Positions 39,888 through 50,475 of a stretch of 64,000 nt of DNA are shown here, piece after piece. A program made the translations under genes and the position numbers. The notes beneath the pieces were generated by a model. It saw nothing but the letters and a program-made list of their open reading frames with translations, ran no database searches and was not told the origin of the DNA. Source of the stretch: Thiotrichaceae bacterium. Lineage in GTDB: Bacteria > Pseudomonadota > Gammaproteobacteria > Beggiatoales > Beggiatoaceae. The stretch covers positions 16,694-80,693 of the forward strand of contig JAABRD010000022.1 in assembly GCA_011391085.1 (NCBI GenBank). The letters are read 5' to 3'. The stretch's first letter is position 1, and the number at the start of each line of letters is the position of its first letter.

Positions 39888-41996
39888 ATGCCTCTCTCAA
39901 TAACTAAATCCATAGGAACTACCAATACTTGGCTATATGCCTTTATTCTTGTCTTACTACTCCTCTTCGTCTCCATGGTTGCCACCTTTGCCCTCGTGGC
40001 CATTAACAACCAAGGAGATGAAGCCTATCTAAATAACGTCACCCGACTCCGTCTATTGTCTCAACAAATTTCACAATATGCGGCAACCGCGGCCCGCGGA
40101 GACGAAACAGGCTTTAAACAACTCATCAAATCCCGCACCGAATATAAAAAGATACTCGACCTCCTAGCCAATGGCAACCCCGAAGACCGAATGCCCGCCA
40201 CCCCTGAAGTGGCCAGTGTCCCCCTCGCGTCCCTCTCCGCCGTGTGGCAAGAAGTCGATACCAGCATGGGACAACTACTCAGCACCGAAGAAGCCGTTAC
40301 TAAACTTTATGCTGACTTCACCGAACTTGAAGGTGTCATGGTGGACGTCGTCACTCAAGCCGAAACCATGACCAACACCCTCATCACCGCCGGCGCCTCC
40401 CCCCAACAAATGTATTTAGCTACCCGTCAACTGGTCTTGTTAGAACGCATTACCAACGGCATCCGCGCCTCCTTTACCCGCGGCTTCTCCGCCGACGCCA
40501 TTGATGCCGAAGGACAACTAGATGACGCCATCAGCCAATTTGGCGACACCCTCACCATCCTCATAGAAGGAGGCGAGCAATCCAGTATCAAAGTCTCCAC
40601 TGTCACTGACCCCGCTGCCACGCAGGCCATTCGTAACGTCATTGCGCTGTTTGGAGAACGTATTGACCGCATTGACTATTTTCTTGACAAGGCCGAACAA
40701 CTCTTCACGGCCAAGGACGCCTGGCAATCTATATCAGGAAATGTCCCCAAACTCTTGGAAGGGGTTGAGAAATTACAGTTCACTTACAGCAAAGCCATCA
40801 CGGAACGATTTATATCTCCCACACTGGGAAACACCCTGGCCACCCTCGTCTTCCTACTCTTGGTCGCGTTGGGATATACTATTGTGCGCATCAATCAAGG
40901 TCGGGCCGCTGAATCTAAAGAACGCTTGGTTGAAACGCAACGGGTGAGTCAACGCAATCAAGAAGCCATTCTTCGCCTCCTCTCCGAAATCTCCGACCTC
41001 GCTGATGGCGACCTCACTGTCAATGCCACCGTCACCGAAGACTTTACTGGCGCCATTGCCGATGCTATTAATTATGCCATTGAAGCCTTGCGCGATCTGG
41101 TTATCAACATCAACAAGACGGCCGTCCAAGTCACCGCCGCCGCCCAAAGAACACGTACCACCGCCAGTCAGCTTACTCAGGCCAGTGAACGGCAAGCCCA
41201 GCAGATTACTAAAGCAGGTCAAGCGATTATTGGCATGGCCAATTCCGTTAAAAAAGTCTCTGCCAACGCCGTGGAATCCGCTGAAGTGGCCAAACGATCG
41301 GTGGAGATTGCCAACCGCGGTGCCAAAGCTGTGCAAGACACCATTGCAGGCATGGCCAATATTCGAGAACAAATCCAGGAGACTTCTAAACGAATTAAAC
41401 GACTGGGAGAAGGTGCGCAAGAAATTGGAGAAATCGTCGGACTCATTGACGACATCGCTGACCAGACCAACATCTTGTCACTCAATGCCGCCATTCAAGC
41501 CGCTATGGCTGGCGAAGCTGGTCGCGGGTTTGCCGTTGTGGCAGACGAAATTCAGAGGCTGGCAGAACGGTCAGGCAATGCCACTAAACAGATTGACGCT
41601 CTGGTCAAGACCATTCAGGGGGATACCAATGAGGCGGTCAATTCTATGGAACATAGTACTGGCGGTGTCGTGTCAGGGGCTAAGGTCACGGAACGCGCTG
41701 GGGAGGCATTGATAGAGATTGAACAAGTCTCCGTCCAGTTGGCCACTCAGATTGAAGATATATCGCGTGCCTCTCGAACTCAAGCCGCGGTGGCCTCTAA
41801 CATTGCGGGGACTATGACGATTATTCAGGAGATTACTATGCAGGTGTCCGGTGGTATTAATGAGACCGCGGCATCGACTGAGAAGTTGGCTAAGTTGACC
41901 AATGAGTTGAAGACATCGGTCGCCGGGTTTAGGTTACCTGAAGAAGTGCAGAGGACGATCGCTGCTTTGAGTGAGTCGGTGGTAGTGGATAAGTAA
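39888..41996 (+). CDS. pilJ: Methyl-accepting chemotaxis protein PilJ
   Basis: A 702-residue receptor of the Pil-Chp system. ATG 39888 (MPLSITKSIGTTNTWLY) is chosen since the longer frame is repeat. Membrane segment 1 is about residues 14-42, followed by a periplasmic helical region, then membrane segment 2 at about 312-335. A HAMP-like region (EISDLADGDLTVNATVTEDF) leads to the signalling helices with the conserved tip DQTNILSLNAAIQAAMAGE (about residues 525-543) and GRGFAVVADEIQRLAERS. In Pseudomonas it senses pilus contact. No methyltransferase gene pilK is found after it. Confidence 0.95.
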   Translation: MPLSITKSIGTTNTWLYAFILVLLLLFVSMVATFALVAINNQGDEAYLNNVTRLRLLSQQISQYAATAARGDETGFKQLIKSRTEYKKILDLLANGNPEDRMPATPEVASVPLASLSAVWQEVDTSMGQLLSTEEAVTKLYADFTELEGVMVDVVTQAETMTNTLITAGASPQQMYLATRQLVLLERITNGIRASFTRGFSADAIDAEGQLDDAISQFGDTLTILIEGGEQSSIKVSTVTDPAATQAIRNVIALFGERIDRIDYFLDKAEQLFTAKDAWQSISGNVPKLLEGVEKLQFTYSKAITERFISPTLGNTLATLVFLLLVALGYTIVRINQGRAAESKERLVETQRVSQRNQEAILRLLSEISDLADGDLTVNATVTEDFTGAIADAINYAIEALRDLVININKTAVQVTAAAQRTRTTASQLTQASERQAQQITKAGQAIIGMANSVKKVSANAVESAEVAKRSVEIANRGAKAVQDTIAGMANIREQIQETSKRIKRLGEGAQEIGEIVGLIDDIADQTNILSLNAAIQAAMAGEAGRGFAVVADEIQRLAERSGNATKQIDALVKTIQGDTNEAVNSMEHSTGGVVSGAKVTERAGEALIEIEQVSVQLATQIEDISRASRTQAAVASNIAGTMTIIQEITMQVSGGINETAASTEKLAKLTNELKTSVAGFRLPEEVQRTIAALSESVVVDK

Positions 41997-42075
41997 AGGG
42001 GATGGAAGGCTAAAGGTAAGGGTTTGGTCTTCCCTGGTTTAATTTTTTAATGATGATAATGATGGTGGTAATTGA

Positions 42076-43749
42076 ATGAAACATTCTGCATTGACTTGGG
42101 TAAAAGGTACGATTGATGATAGCCTTAAACAGACACGCCAGGGTCTGGAACAATTTGTTGAGAAACCTAGTGATACCGCGCCACTTCAGCAATGTGTGGT
42201 CTGGTTGCATGAGATTTATGGGGGGTTAAATATGCTGGAGTTGCAAACCGCAGCTATGCTGGTGGATGAGATAGGTTTGGCTATTAAAGTGTTATTGGCT
42301 GGGAAAATCCAAAGTAACGAAAGTACATACGATGTTCTCATGCGGGCATTGGTTCAGTTGTCTAATTATTTGGATCATCTCTGGATTATCCAACGAGACA
42401 TGCCACTGGCCCTTCTTCCTCTGTTGAATGGGTTACGGGCGTTGCGGGGGCAACCACAATTGGTAGCCAATAGTTTATTTATGCCTGACTTGTCCATTGC
42501 TATCCCCGCGCCTAAAGTGGCCAAGATGCCAGATGATAAATTGAAAGAGTATGTGCAGAGAATGCGGGCCGCGTATCAAAAAGGGTTGACCAGTGTTCTC
42601 AAGGACCCCAAACAACCTGAGGAAGGACTTAAACTTCTCCTCACCGTCATGCAACGTCTTCAACAAGTCACGGGCAACGTGCCTTTGGGGAAAGTCTGGT
42701 GGATTACCGAAGGAGTGGTAGAAGCATTGTTACAGAAGGGGCTAGAACTCAACAACACCCTCCTTAACCTCTTCAAACAAATAGACGGCCTCCTCAAACC
42801 ACTTGTTGAACATGGCAACGCGGGCCTCAGAGTCGTGCCCCCCAAGGCCATGTTAACCAACCTCCTCTACATGGCGGCCCATGCCCGTTCGAAAGGCAAA
42901 GTCATCACCGAAGTGAAAACGATTTTCAAATTGTCTGACTTCTTCCCGTCCGAAGCCACTGTTGCTACGGCCCGACTCCTCTTTTCAGGACCCGATATTG
43001 AACTGATGAAAATCGTCGTCACTCTCCTCAAAGACGACTTTGCCCGCATTGAAGAAACACTGGACATTTTCAACCGGGCTGAGAATCCTTCGGTCACGGA
43101 ACTTTCCCCCCTCGTCGGTCTGTTGGGAGACATGGCCAACACCTTGGCCATCCTGGGCCTCACGGTTCAAGCCAAACTGATGCTTCAGCAACGCAAATTG
43201 ATTCTGGACATCAGCGAAAATCGCCGTCCCCCGAAACTCGAAACCTTGTTAGAAATCGCCAGCGCCTTCCTCAAAATCAGTGGTGCGCTAGATATTTTAG
43301 GCGTCCAAGGCGTCCATGCCAGACAACGTCTTCAAGAAAGTGCCGACACCCAATTTTGGGACACCCCGCAATTTGGTGTCGTGATGGGAGTCGTGGTCGA
43401 AGAAGCCAAACAAGAACTGGCCCAGGTAATACAACCACTCGTCACCTTCATTAACACCAACACTCAAGACGATTCTTTGTTAGAAGTCCCCGGCCGTTTG
43501 AAACAGGTCGAAGGTCTCTTTCTGATTACCTCTCATCAACGGGCTGCCAAACTACTGGCATTGTCTATCCGCTATATTGAGAAAATTTTCATTAAAGAAG
43601 CCACGGTACCCCCCCTGGATAAACAAAAAGCGATGGCTGATGTACTGATTAGCTTGGAATTTTACCTGGATACCATAGCAGGAAATCCCATGGATGCTGA
43701 AGACATACTGGACGTTACGGAAAAACGATTGAAAATACTACTCAGCTAG
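42076..43749 (+). CDS. ChpA N-terminal region encoded as a separate gene
   Basis: A 557-residue protein that corresponds to the N-terminal portion of the ChpA/PilL kinase. LTWVKGTIDDSLKQTRQGLE and FVEKPSDTAPLQQCVVWLHE match the start of ChpA as recalled, with IYGGLNMLELQTAAMLVDEI where its first Hpt-like domain sits; a His is present in WLHEIYGG. The rest is helical and probably covers further inactive Hpt-like domains. It has no kinase, CheW or receiver domain. It ends 61 bases before the next chpA gene, with a CCGCTATCCGCTAAATCC repeat between. The kinase appears to be split into two proteins. Confidence 0.85.
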   Translation: MKHSALTWVKGTIDDSLKQTRQGLEQFVEKPSDTAPLQQCVVWLHEIYGGLNMLELQTAAMLVDEIGLAIKVLLAGKIQSNESTYDVLMRALVQLSNYLDHLWIIQRDMPLALLPLLNGLRALRGQPQLVANSLFMPDLSIAIPAPKVAKMPDDKLKEYVQRMRAAYQKGLTSVLKDPKQPEEGLKLLLTVMQRLQQVTGNVPLGKVWWITEGVVEALLQKGLELNNTLLNLFKQIDGLLKPLVEHGNAGLRVVPPKAMLTNLLYMAAHARSKGKVITEVKTIFKLSDFFPSEATVATARLLFSGPDIELMKIVVTLLKDDFARIEETLDIFNRAENPSVTELSPLVGLLGDMANTLAILGLTVQAKLMLQQRKLILDISENRRPPKLETLLEIASAFLKISGALDILGVQGVHARQRLQESADTQFWDTPQFGVVMGVVVEEAKQELAQVIQPLVTFINTNTQDDSLLEVPGRLKQVEGLFLITSHQRAAKLLALSIRYIEKIFIKEATVPPLDKQKAMADVLISLEFYLDTIAGNPMDAEDILDVTEKRLKILLS

Positions 43750-43810
43750 AGACCCTCCGCTATCAATCCATCCGCTATCCGCTAAATCCATCCGCTATTC
43801 GCTAATAAAT

Positions 43811-46800
43811 ATGCAACCATTAATTGACCTCCCAAAACAAACTCCACCTGACGAAATTGATGAAGAGATTCTCGATATTTTTGTCGAGGAAGCCAAAGAA
43901 GTCTTGGAAGAAATCATCAGTAGCCACAAGGCATGGAAAGCCAACCTCGACGATACGGCGCCTCTCAAGACTTTGCGCCGCAACTTTCATACTTTAAAAG
44001 GGAGTGGCCGACTAGTGGGTGCTATGGTCATTGGCGAACTCGGTTGGAAGTTTGAAAACTTGCTGAACCGCGTGATTGAGGGTAGTATTCCTAAAACGGA
44101 AGCCTTGTTTTATCTGCTTGCCAAAGTGGAAGACCTGCTTCCCGATATGGTAGAACAATTTCGCGAACATGAGCCGCCTCCTCATGAAGTCATCTTGTTA
44201 ATCTCGCAGGCCCATTATTTTACCGAAACCAAAGGCCAAAATATGGGTGAATTTGAACCTTCTACCAATCAAACTGGCGCCGCCCCCATCGCGTCTAAAC
44301 CGAGTTCTATCCCTATGCTGACTCCCAAAGAGTCTGCACCTGTGACTAAATCTATTACCTCATTACCTTCCACACAGGAAGAAATTGAAGAAGACGCAGA
44401 AGGAGAAGAAATGGAAAATGGGTTAGTGGAAGCTGGAGACACGCTGGAGTTGGACGAAGGGAGTGTAGAAGAACAAAAAACCAGTGATTCAGAACAAACT
44501 CTAGCAGAACTACAGTTTGAAGAAATGTCGGTCACTGGTGACGAAGAGATTCGTCTGGAAGAAGAACTCACCACCGATGTGCCAGAAATTCGCATGGAGG
44601 AAGAACTGTCCGCCGAAGACTTCCAGTTCGGCGATTTAGAAGAACCAGTCTCAATGAGAGACTTTTCTGACGGCAACGAATTACAGTTCGATGAACTGTC
44701 CGACCTAGAATCTTCACTTGCCGAAATGTCTTCCAGTGAAGAGAAATCCAGCCAACTGTCTGAGGCAACCAATGAGTTAGACAAGTTGTCCTTCGAATTT
44801 GACCGTCCAACCTCGCCCACCAGGGCGGTTTCTGACTCCACTGACACACTGTTTGCCGGTGAAGGTGAGGGCATCGTAGATTCCAAATTGCTTGCGGTCT
44901 TTAACAAAGAAGCCAGACAACACCTTACGAATTTAAATGCGGCTTTAACGGCTTGTGAAAAAATCTCCCCGATTAAACTGGACGCTGAAATCATGCGGGC
45001 CTTTCACACCCTCCATGGCAGTTCTTTAAGTGTTGGTTTTGCACATATTTCCAGTTTAGCGGCACCTTTGGAAAACTACGTCAGAACTTTGGTGGAACGA
45101 CAATCTGAATTGACCACAGATAAAGTTTCCCTCCTTCATCAAGCAATTGACATGATTGAACGTCATCTGGAGGGTCGTCCCGTCAAGGCGAATGAACAAC
45201 AAGCCTTGATAAACAATGTGCAACTCTCGTTGGAATCACTGAAGACACCCGCACCATCTGCTACCTCCGAGGAAAAGGTGCCAGATGCCAGCGATGAATT
45301 TCTGAAAATCTTCCTGGACGAAGCCGAGGAAATTCTGGAGAACACTCAATCTCTCCTAGAACGTTGGCAAGCCTCTCCAAACAACATGCAATTGATGAAA
45401 GAATTGCAGAGAGAACTTCACACCCTCAAAGGCGGCGCCAGAATGGTGGGCATCACTGCCATGGGCGACCTCAGTCACAGTCTGGAATCCGTCTTAACCC
45501 GTATTGTTGAAGGAGGTGCGCAATCCAATCCTAAGCTGCAAGAAATTGTCCAAAACAGCGTCGATGAACTGGCTGCGATGTTAGAGGCGGTACGTTCTGG
45601 TGTTCCTCTGGAAACAGCCACCGACCTCATTGCCCTCATCAACAAGGCCCTTGATGTGGAAGAAGACCTAACCGATCCAACTCCGTTCAAACCGTTGCCT
45701 GAACCAATATTACCACCTGACGACCCCGAACTTCCCAAACCTAACCCAGACCCCTCCCTGGTGGAAGATGATGAGCGGATTCGAGTACGAGTAGCACTGA
45801 TTGACAAGCTGACTAACTTGGCCGGCGAGCTCTCCATTTCCCGCGCCCATTTAGAACAACAGCAAGGTTCGGTCAAAAACAATTTAGGTGAAATGGAACA
45901 AACCGTGGCCCGCTTGCGTGACCAGTTGCGTCGCTTGGAAATTGAAACAGAGACCCAAATCCTCTCCCATTTCCGTGGCCCCACAGAAACTCAAAAACCC
46001 GCAGACCATCAAGAAGACTTTGACCCCCTTGAACTAGACCGCTTCTCCGTGATGCAACAACTCTCCCGTAGCCTCATGGAAACCATTAGTGACCTCTTGA
46101 ATATTCAAGAGGCCATGAAAATCCTAACGCGGCAAACCGAAACCTTACTCATTCAACAAACTCGAATGGGTGCTGAACTCCAGGACGCCATCATGCGCAC
46201 CCGCATGATACCCTTCTCCCGTATCTCCCCCCGCCTGCAACGCATTGCCCGCCTCACTGCCAGGGAACTCCGCAAGCAAGTTGATTTTATCCTCAATGGC
46301 GACAACACCGAATTTGAACGTACCGTCCTGAACCGCATCGTGGCCCCCCTTGAACACATGCTCCGCAACGCCATTGGTCACGGCATTGAAGACGCCGCCA
46401 CCCGTACACAATCTGGCAAACCCACCTTAGCTAAAATCACGGTTGACATCAGTAAAGAAGGCTCCGAACTCATCCTCAAAATCAGAGACGATGGCGCCGG
46501 TCTCGACCTCTCCGCCATCCGCCACAAAGCCGAAGAACGTGGCTTGATAAAATCCGACACGGTGATTAGCGACTATGAACTCTCTCAATTTATCCTAGAA
46601 CCCGCTTTTAGCACCGCCAAAGTCGTGACCCAAATCTCAGGTCGTGGAGTCGGCATGGATGTCGTCAACAGTGAAATCAAACAACTCAATGGCAGTCTGC
46701 TCATCCATTCCAAAACGGGTCAAGGCACTCTCTTTGAAATTCGTTTGCCACTCTCTTTAACCATCAACCAAGCCCTCCTGGTCCACATCGGTGATGAAAC

Positions 46801-47596
46801 GATGGCCGTGCCGATGAACAACGTGGACGCCGTGATGCGTGCCCCACGTACTGAAGTTTTGAGTGGTGACACAGGCGTGATTCTCTTCTATAAATATATG
46901 GGCCATGATTATCGCGTTTATCAACTCAGTGAGTTACTGGGCTTTGGCAAACTATCCATTGACCGTCCCTTGATTCCTGCCTTGCTGGTGCGGGCGGCAG
47001 ACCGTCGAGTGGCCCTCCTCGTCGACAGTATTGAAGGTAGTAAAGAAATCGTCGTCAAAACGGTAGGCCCCCAAATTGGCGCCATTCGTTGGATAGCCGG
47101 TGCCACCATTCTAGGTGATGGCCGTGTCGTATTAATCCTGGATGTCCCCACCTTGACCCGGGCGGATCCCCATCCTATACCATCCCTAGTGGTCCCAGAA
47201 GTGGTTGAAGAAAAAGCCATCGTCAAGACGATTATGGTCGTGGACGATTCCATCACGGTGCGCAAAGTCACCGCCCGACTCCTCAAACGTCAAGGGATGG
47301 AAGTTATCACCGCCAAAGACGGTGTAGATGCGGTGGCGCAATTACAAGAACATATTCCTGACTTGATGTTGCTAGACGTAGAAATGCCGCGTATGGATGG
47401 ATATGAATTGGCTACGCAGATTCGCAACTCGTCGGAATGGAAACATATTCCTATCATTATGATTACTTCCCGTACTGGCGCCAAACATCGGGATCGTGCT
47501 GAGAAAATTGGGATTGATCGGTATTTGGGCAAGCCTTTCAATGAGTCAGAATTGTTGGAAAACATTAACGCTTTGCTGAGTGAAAGAGGTGGATAA
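43811..47596 (+). CDS. chpA: Hybrid chemosensory histidine kinase ChpA (main part)
   Basis: A 1261-residue hybrid kinase. It has three Hpt domains with phosphorylatable His H60 (NFHTLKGSGRL), H399 (AFHTLHGSSLS) and H537 (ELHTLKGGARM). An acidic linker with repeated (E/R)(I/M)EEEL-like units lies at about residues 195-330. After it come a dimerisation region, an ATPase domain (MLRNAIGHGIED, DDGAGLD, GRGVGMDVV), a CheW domain and a receiver with Asp 1189 in LLDVEMPRMDG. In the N box a Gly replaces the Asp found in most CheA proteins (NAIGHG for NxxDHG). It is the central kinase for PilG and PilH. Confidence 0.95.
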   Translation: MQPLIDLPKQTPPDEIDEEILDIFVEEAKEVLEEIISSHKAWKANLDDTAPLKTLRRNFHTLKGSGRLVGAMVIGELGWKFENLLNRVIEGSIPKTEALFYLLAKVEDLLPDMVEQFREHEPPPHEVILLISQAHYFTETKGQNMGEFEPSTNQTGAAPIASKPSSIPMLTPKESAPVTKSITSLPSTQEEIEEDAEGEEMENGLVEAGDTLELDEGSVEEQKTSDSEQTLAELQFEEMSVTGDEEIRLEEELTTDVPEIRMEEELSAEDFQFGDLEEPVSMRDFSDGNELQFDELSDLESSLAEMSSSEEKSSQLSEATNELDKLSFEFDRPTSPTRAVSDSTDTLFAGEGEGIVDSKLLAVFNKEARQHLTNLNAALTACEKISPIKLDAEIMRAFHTLHGSSLSVGFAHISSLAAPLENYVRTLVERQSELTTDKVSLLHQAIDMIERHLEGRPVKANEQQALINNVQLSLESLKTPAPSATSEEKVPDASDEFLKIFLDEAEEILENTQSLLERWQASPNNMQLMKELQRELHTLKGGARMVGITAMGDLSHSLESVLTRIVEGGAQSNPKLQEIVQNSVDELAAMLEAVRSGVPLETATDLIALINKALDVEEDLTDPTPFKPLPEPILPPDDPELPKPNPDPSLVEDDERIRVRVALIDKLTNLAGELSISRAHLEQQQGSVKNNLGEMEQTVARLRDQLRRLEIETETQILSHFRGPTETQKPADHQEDFDPLELDRFSVMQQLSRSLMETISDLLNIQEAMKILTRQTETLLIQQTRMGAELQDAIMRTRMIPFSRISPRLQRIARLTARELRKQVDFILNGDNTEFERTVLNRIVAPLEHMLRNAIGHGIEDAATRTQSGKPTLAKITVDISKEGSELILKIRDDGAGLDLSAIRHKAEERGLIKSDTVISDYELSQFILEPAFSTAKVVTQISGRGVGMDVVNSEIKQLNGSLLIHSKTGQGTLFEIRLPLSLTINQALLVHIGDETMAVPMNNVDAVMRAPRTEVLSGDTGVILFYKYMGHDYRVYQLSELLGFGKLSIDRPLIPALLVRAADRRVALLVDSIEGSKEIVVKTVGPQIGAIRWIAGATILGDGRVVLILDVPTLTRADPHPIPSLVVPEVVEEKAIVKTIMVVDDSITVRKVTARLLKRQGMEVITAKDGVDAVAQLQEHIPDLMLLDVEMPRMDGYELATQIRNSSEWKHIPIIMITSRTGAKHRDRAEKIGIDRYLGKPFNESELLENINALLSERGG

Positions 47597-50475
47597 TGGA
47601 GAATGAAAAATGGAGAATGGTAAATGGGGTTCATGACGTGGTATCCCCCGACTCTACCGACACACTGTCAGCCAGCGACGGTGACAGCCTCGTTGATTCC
47701 AAACTACTCGCCATCTTTAATAAAGAAGCCAGACTACACCTCACGACCTTGCACACCACTTTAACGGCCTGTGAAAAACAACTCGACTCCGAAATCATGC
47801 GGGCCTTCCACACCCTCCATGGCAGTTCTTTAAGCGTTGGATTTGCACATATCGCAAGCCTCGCAGCGCCGTTGGAAAACTATGTCAAAGCCTTGGTAGA
47901 ACGCCAGTCGGAATTAACTGCGGACAAGGTCTCTCTGCTACACCAAGCCGTTGATTTGATTGAACGTCACCTAGAACATCGTCCCGTTGAAGATGACGAA
48001 CAACAAGCCTTGATAGACAACGTGCAACAGTCTTTGGAATCACTCCCCATGATTCCCAAGATTGTGAATAAATCCTCAACACAGTCTTCTTCACCCGAAG
48101 AAGCGGTGCCAGATGTCAGCAATGAATTTATGTCCATATTTCTGGACGAAGCCGAAGAAATTCTGGAGAACACTCAATCCCTCTTAGGACATTGGCAAAC
48201 CTCGCCACACAATATGCAATTGATGAGAGAATTGCAGAGAGAACTCCACACCCTCAAAGGCGGTGCCAGAATGGTGGGCATCACTGCCATGGGCGACCTC
48301 AGTCACAGTCTGGAATCCGTTTTAACTCGTATTGTGGAAAGAGGTGCGCAATCCAATCCCAAACTCCAAGAAATCGTCCAAGACAGTGTGGATGAACTGG
48401 CCGCGATGTTAGAGGCGGTACGTTCTAGCATTCCGTTGGAAATGCCCACCGACCTCATTGCCCTCATCAACACGGTCATCCAAGTGGGGGGAGAAGACCC
48501 CGTGGTTGCCCCCCCAGTTGCCCCCCCAGTTGCCCCCCCGCAACCCAAACCGAAGGACGCAGAGCCTGTCAAACTGGACCAGATGGCGGAAAAACACGCC
48601 GACCAGGGAGAAGGGGGAGAAGACCGGATTTGGGTACGAGTGGCACTGATTGACAAACTGACTAACTTGGCCGGTGAACTCTCCATTTCCCGCGCCCATT
48701 TGGAACAACAACAAGGTGCAGTCAAAAACAACTTGGGTGAAATGGAACAAACGGTGGCCCGGTTACGTGACCAGTTGCGTCGCTTGGAAATCGAAACGGA
48801 AGCCCAAATTCTTTCCCATTTCAGCGCCGCCACCCCCAGCCTCATACTGTCAACTTTCCAAGCCATCCATCAAGAAGACTTTGACCCTCTTGAACTAGAC
48901 CGCTTTTCGGTGATGCAACAACTGTCCCGCAGCCTCATGGAAACCATCAGCGACTTACTGAATATTCAAGAGGCCATGAAAATCCTGACGCGGCAGACCG
49001 AAACTTTGCTAATCCAACAAACTCGAATGGGCGCGGAATTTCAAGAGGCGATTAGGCGCACTCGCTGCATGACACCCTTCTCCCACATCTCCCCCCGCCT
49101 GCAACACGACGTCCACAAAGAAGCCAAAAAATTGCGCAAACCAGTGGACCTTATTATCAATGGTGAAAATGTTGAATTTGAGGAAACGGTTCTCAATAGC
49201 ATTGCGAAGTCCTTAGGACACCTGTTACGCAACGCTATCGGTCATGGCATTGAAGACCAGGACACTCGTACACAGGCGGGTAAAGCAGCCATGGCTAAAA
49301 TCACGATTGACATTCGCAAGGAGGGCTCCGAACTCCTTCTCAAAATCAGTGACGACGGTGCCGGCTTAAACCTCTCCGCAATTCGTCGAAAAGCCGAAGA
49401 ACGGGGTCTGACTAAAGCGGATACCGTTATCAGTGACTATGAACTGATGCGATTTATTCTGGAACCGGCTTTTAGCACCGCCACAAAAGTGACGGAAATC
49501 TCTGGTCGTGGGGTCGGCATGGATGTCGTCAACAGTAAAATAAAAGAACTCAAAGGGAATCTGCACATCCATTCGCGAACAGGTTTTGGCACTTTATTTG
49601 AAATTCGTTTGCCTCTCCCTTTGACGATTAACCAGGCCCTCCTTATCCACCTGGGTGAAGAAACCATGGCGGTGCCCATGAACAACGTGGACGCCGTAAT
49701 ACGTGCCCCACGTACTGAGGTTTTGAGTGGTGACTTAGGAGAAACCCGTCACTATAAATATAGGGGCAAGGATTATTGCGTTTATCCACTCAGTGAGTTA
49801 CTGGGCTTTGGCAAACTGATGATAGACCGCCCGTTAATTCCTACGCTATTGGTTCATGCAGCGGATCGTAGGGTCGCCCTTCTCGTTGACAGTATTGAAG
49901 GCAGTAAAGAAATCGTCGTCAAATCGGTGGGTGCCCAAATTGGCGAGATTCGTTGGATAGCCGGCGCCACCGTTCTGGGTGATGGCCGTGTCGTATTAAT
50001 TTTAGATGTCCACCGCTTGACACAGGCGGACAAGAAACTATATTATGTACCGCCACCAACGTTCCAAAAAGTGGTCGCGGAAAAACCTGCCACCAAGACA
50101 ATTATGGTGGTGGACGATTCCATCACGGTGCGCAAAGTCACCGCCCGACTCCTCAAACGTCAAGGAATGGAAGTTATCACCGCCAAAGACGGTGTAGATG
50201 CGGTGGCGCAATTACAAGAACATATTCCTGACTTGATGTTGCTAGACGTAGAAATGCCTCGCATGGATGGGTATGAATTGGCTACGCAGATACGCAACTC
50301 GACGGAATGGAAACATATTCCAATCATTATGATTACTTCCCGTACTGGGGCGAAACACCGTGACATTGCTGAGAAAATTGGGATTAACCGGTATTTAGGC
50401 AAGCCCTTCAATGAATCGGAATTATTGGAAAACATTAACGCTTTGCTGAGTGAGAGGGGGGGGGATAGGGGATAG
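47596..50475 (+). CDS. Second, shorter ChpA paralogue
   Basis: A 959-residue hybrid kinase collinear with residues from about 340 to the end of the preceding protein: two Hpt domains with H72 (AFHTLHGSSLS) and H218 (ELHTLKGGARM), ATPase region (LLRNAIGHGIED, DDGAGLN, GRGVGMDVV), CheW domain and receiver with Asp 884. The ATG overlaps the stop of chpA (TAATG), so the two are coupled. Differences cluster around the ATPase entry: TRCMTPFSHISPRLQHD replaces TRMIPFSRISPRLQR, with one residue more. The last 350 bases are almost identical to the first copy. It is probably a tandem duplication kept similar by gene conversion. Both sets of catalytic residues look intact. Confidence 0.93.
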   Translation: MENEKWRMVNGVHDVVSPDSTDTLSASDGDSLVDSKLLAIFNKEARLHLTTLHTTLTACEKQLDSEIMRAFHTLHGSSLSVGFAHIASLAAPLENYVKALVERQSELTADKVSLLHQAVDLIERHLEHRPVEDDEQQALIDNVQQSLESLPMIPKIVNKSSTQSSSPEEAVPDVSNEFMSIFLDEAEEILENTQSLLGHWQTSPHNMQLMRELQRELHTLKGGARMVGITAMGDLSHSLESVLTRIVERGAQSNPKLQEIVQDSVDELAAMLEAVRSSIPLEMPTDLIALINTVIQVGGEDPVVAPPVAPPVAPPQPKPKDAEPVKLDQMAEKHADQGEGGEDRIWVRVALIDKLTNLAGELSISRAHLEQQQGAVKNNLGEMEQTVARLRDQLRRLEIETEAQILSHFSAATPSLILSTFQAIHQEDFDPLELDRFSVMQQLSRSLMETISDLLNIQEAMKILTRQTETLLIQQTRMGAEFQEAIRRTRCMTPFSHISPRLQHDVHKEAKKLRKPVDLIINGENVEFEETVLNSIAKSLGHLLRNAIGHGIEDQDTRTQAGKAAMAKITIDIRKEGSELLLKISDDGAGLNLSAIRRKAEERGLTKADTVISDYELMRFILEPAFSTATKVTEISGRGVGMDVVNSKIKELKGNLHIHSRTGFGTLFEIRLPLPLTINQALLIHLGEETMAVPMNNVDAVIRAPRTEVLSGDLGETRHYKYRGKDYCVYPLSELLGFGKLMIDRPLIPTLLVHAADRRVALLVDSIEGSKEIVVKSVGAQIGEIRWIAGATVLGDGRVVLILDVHRLTQADKKLYYVPPPTFQKVVAEKPATKTIMVVDDSITVRKVTARLLKRQGMEVITAKDGVDAVAQLQEHIPDLMLLDVEMPRMDGYELATQIRNSTEWKHIPIIMITSRTGAKHRDIAEKIGINRYLGKPFNESELLENINALLSERGGDRG

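Noticed and set aside
44269..44994. A 241-codon minus-strand frame rich in Ser
   Set aside because: It is the complement of the acidic, Glu-rich linker of chpA, a known source of Ser-rich shadows.
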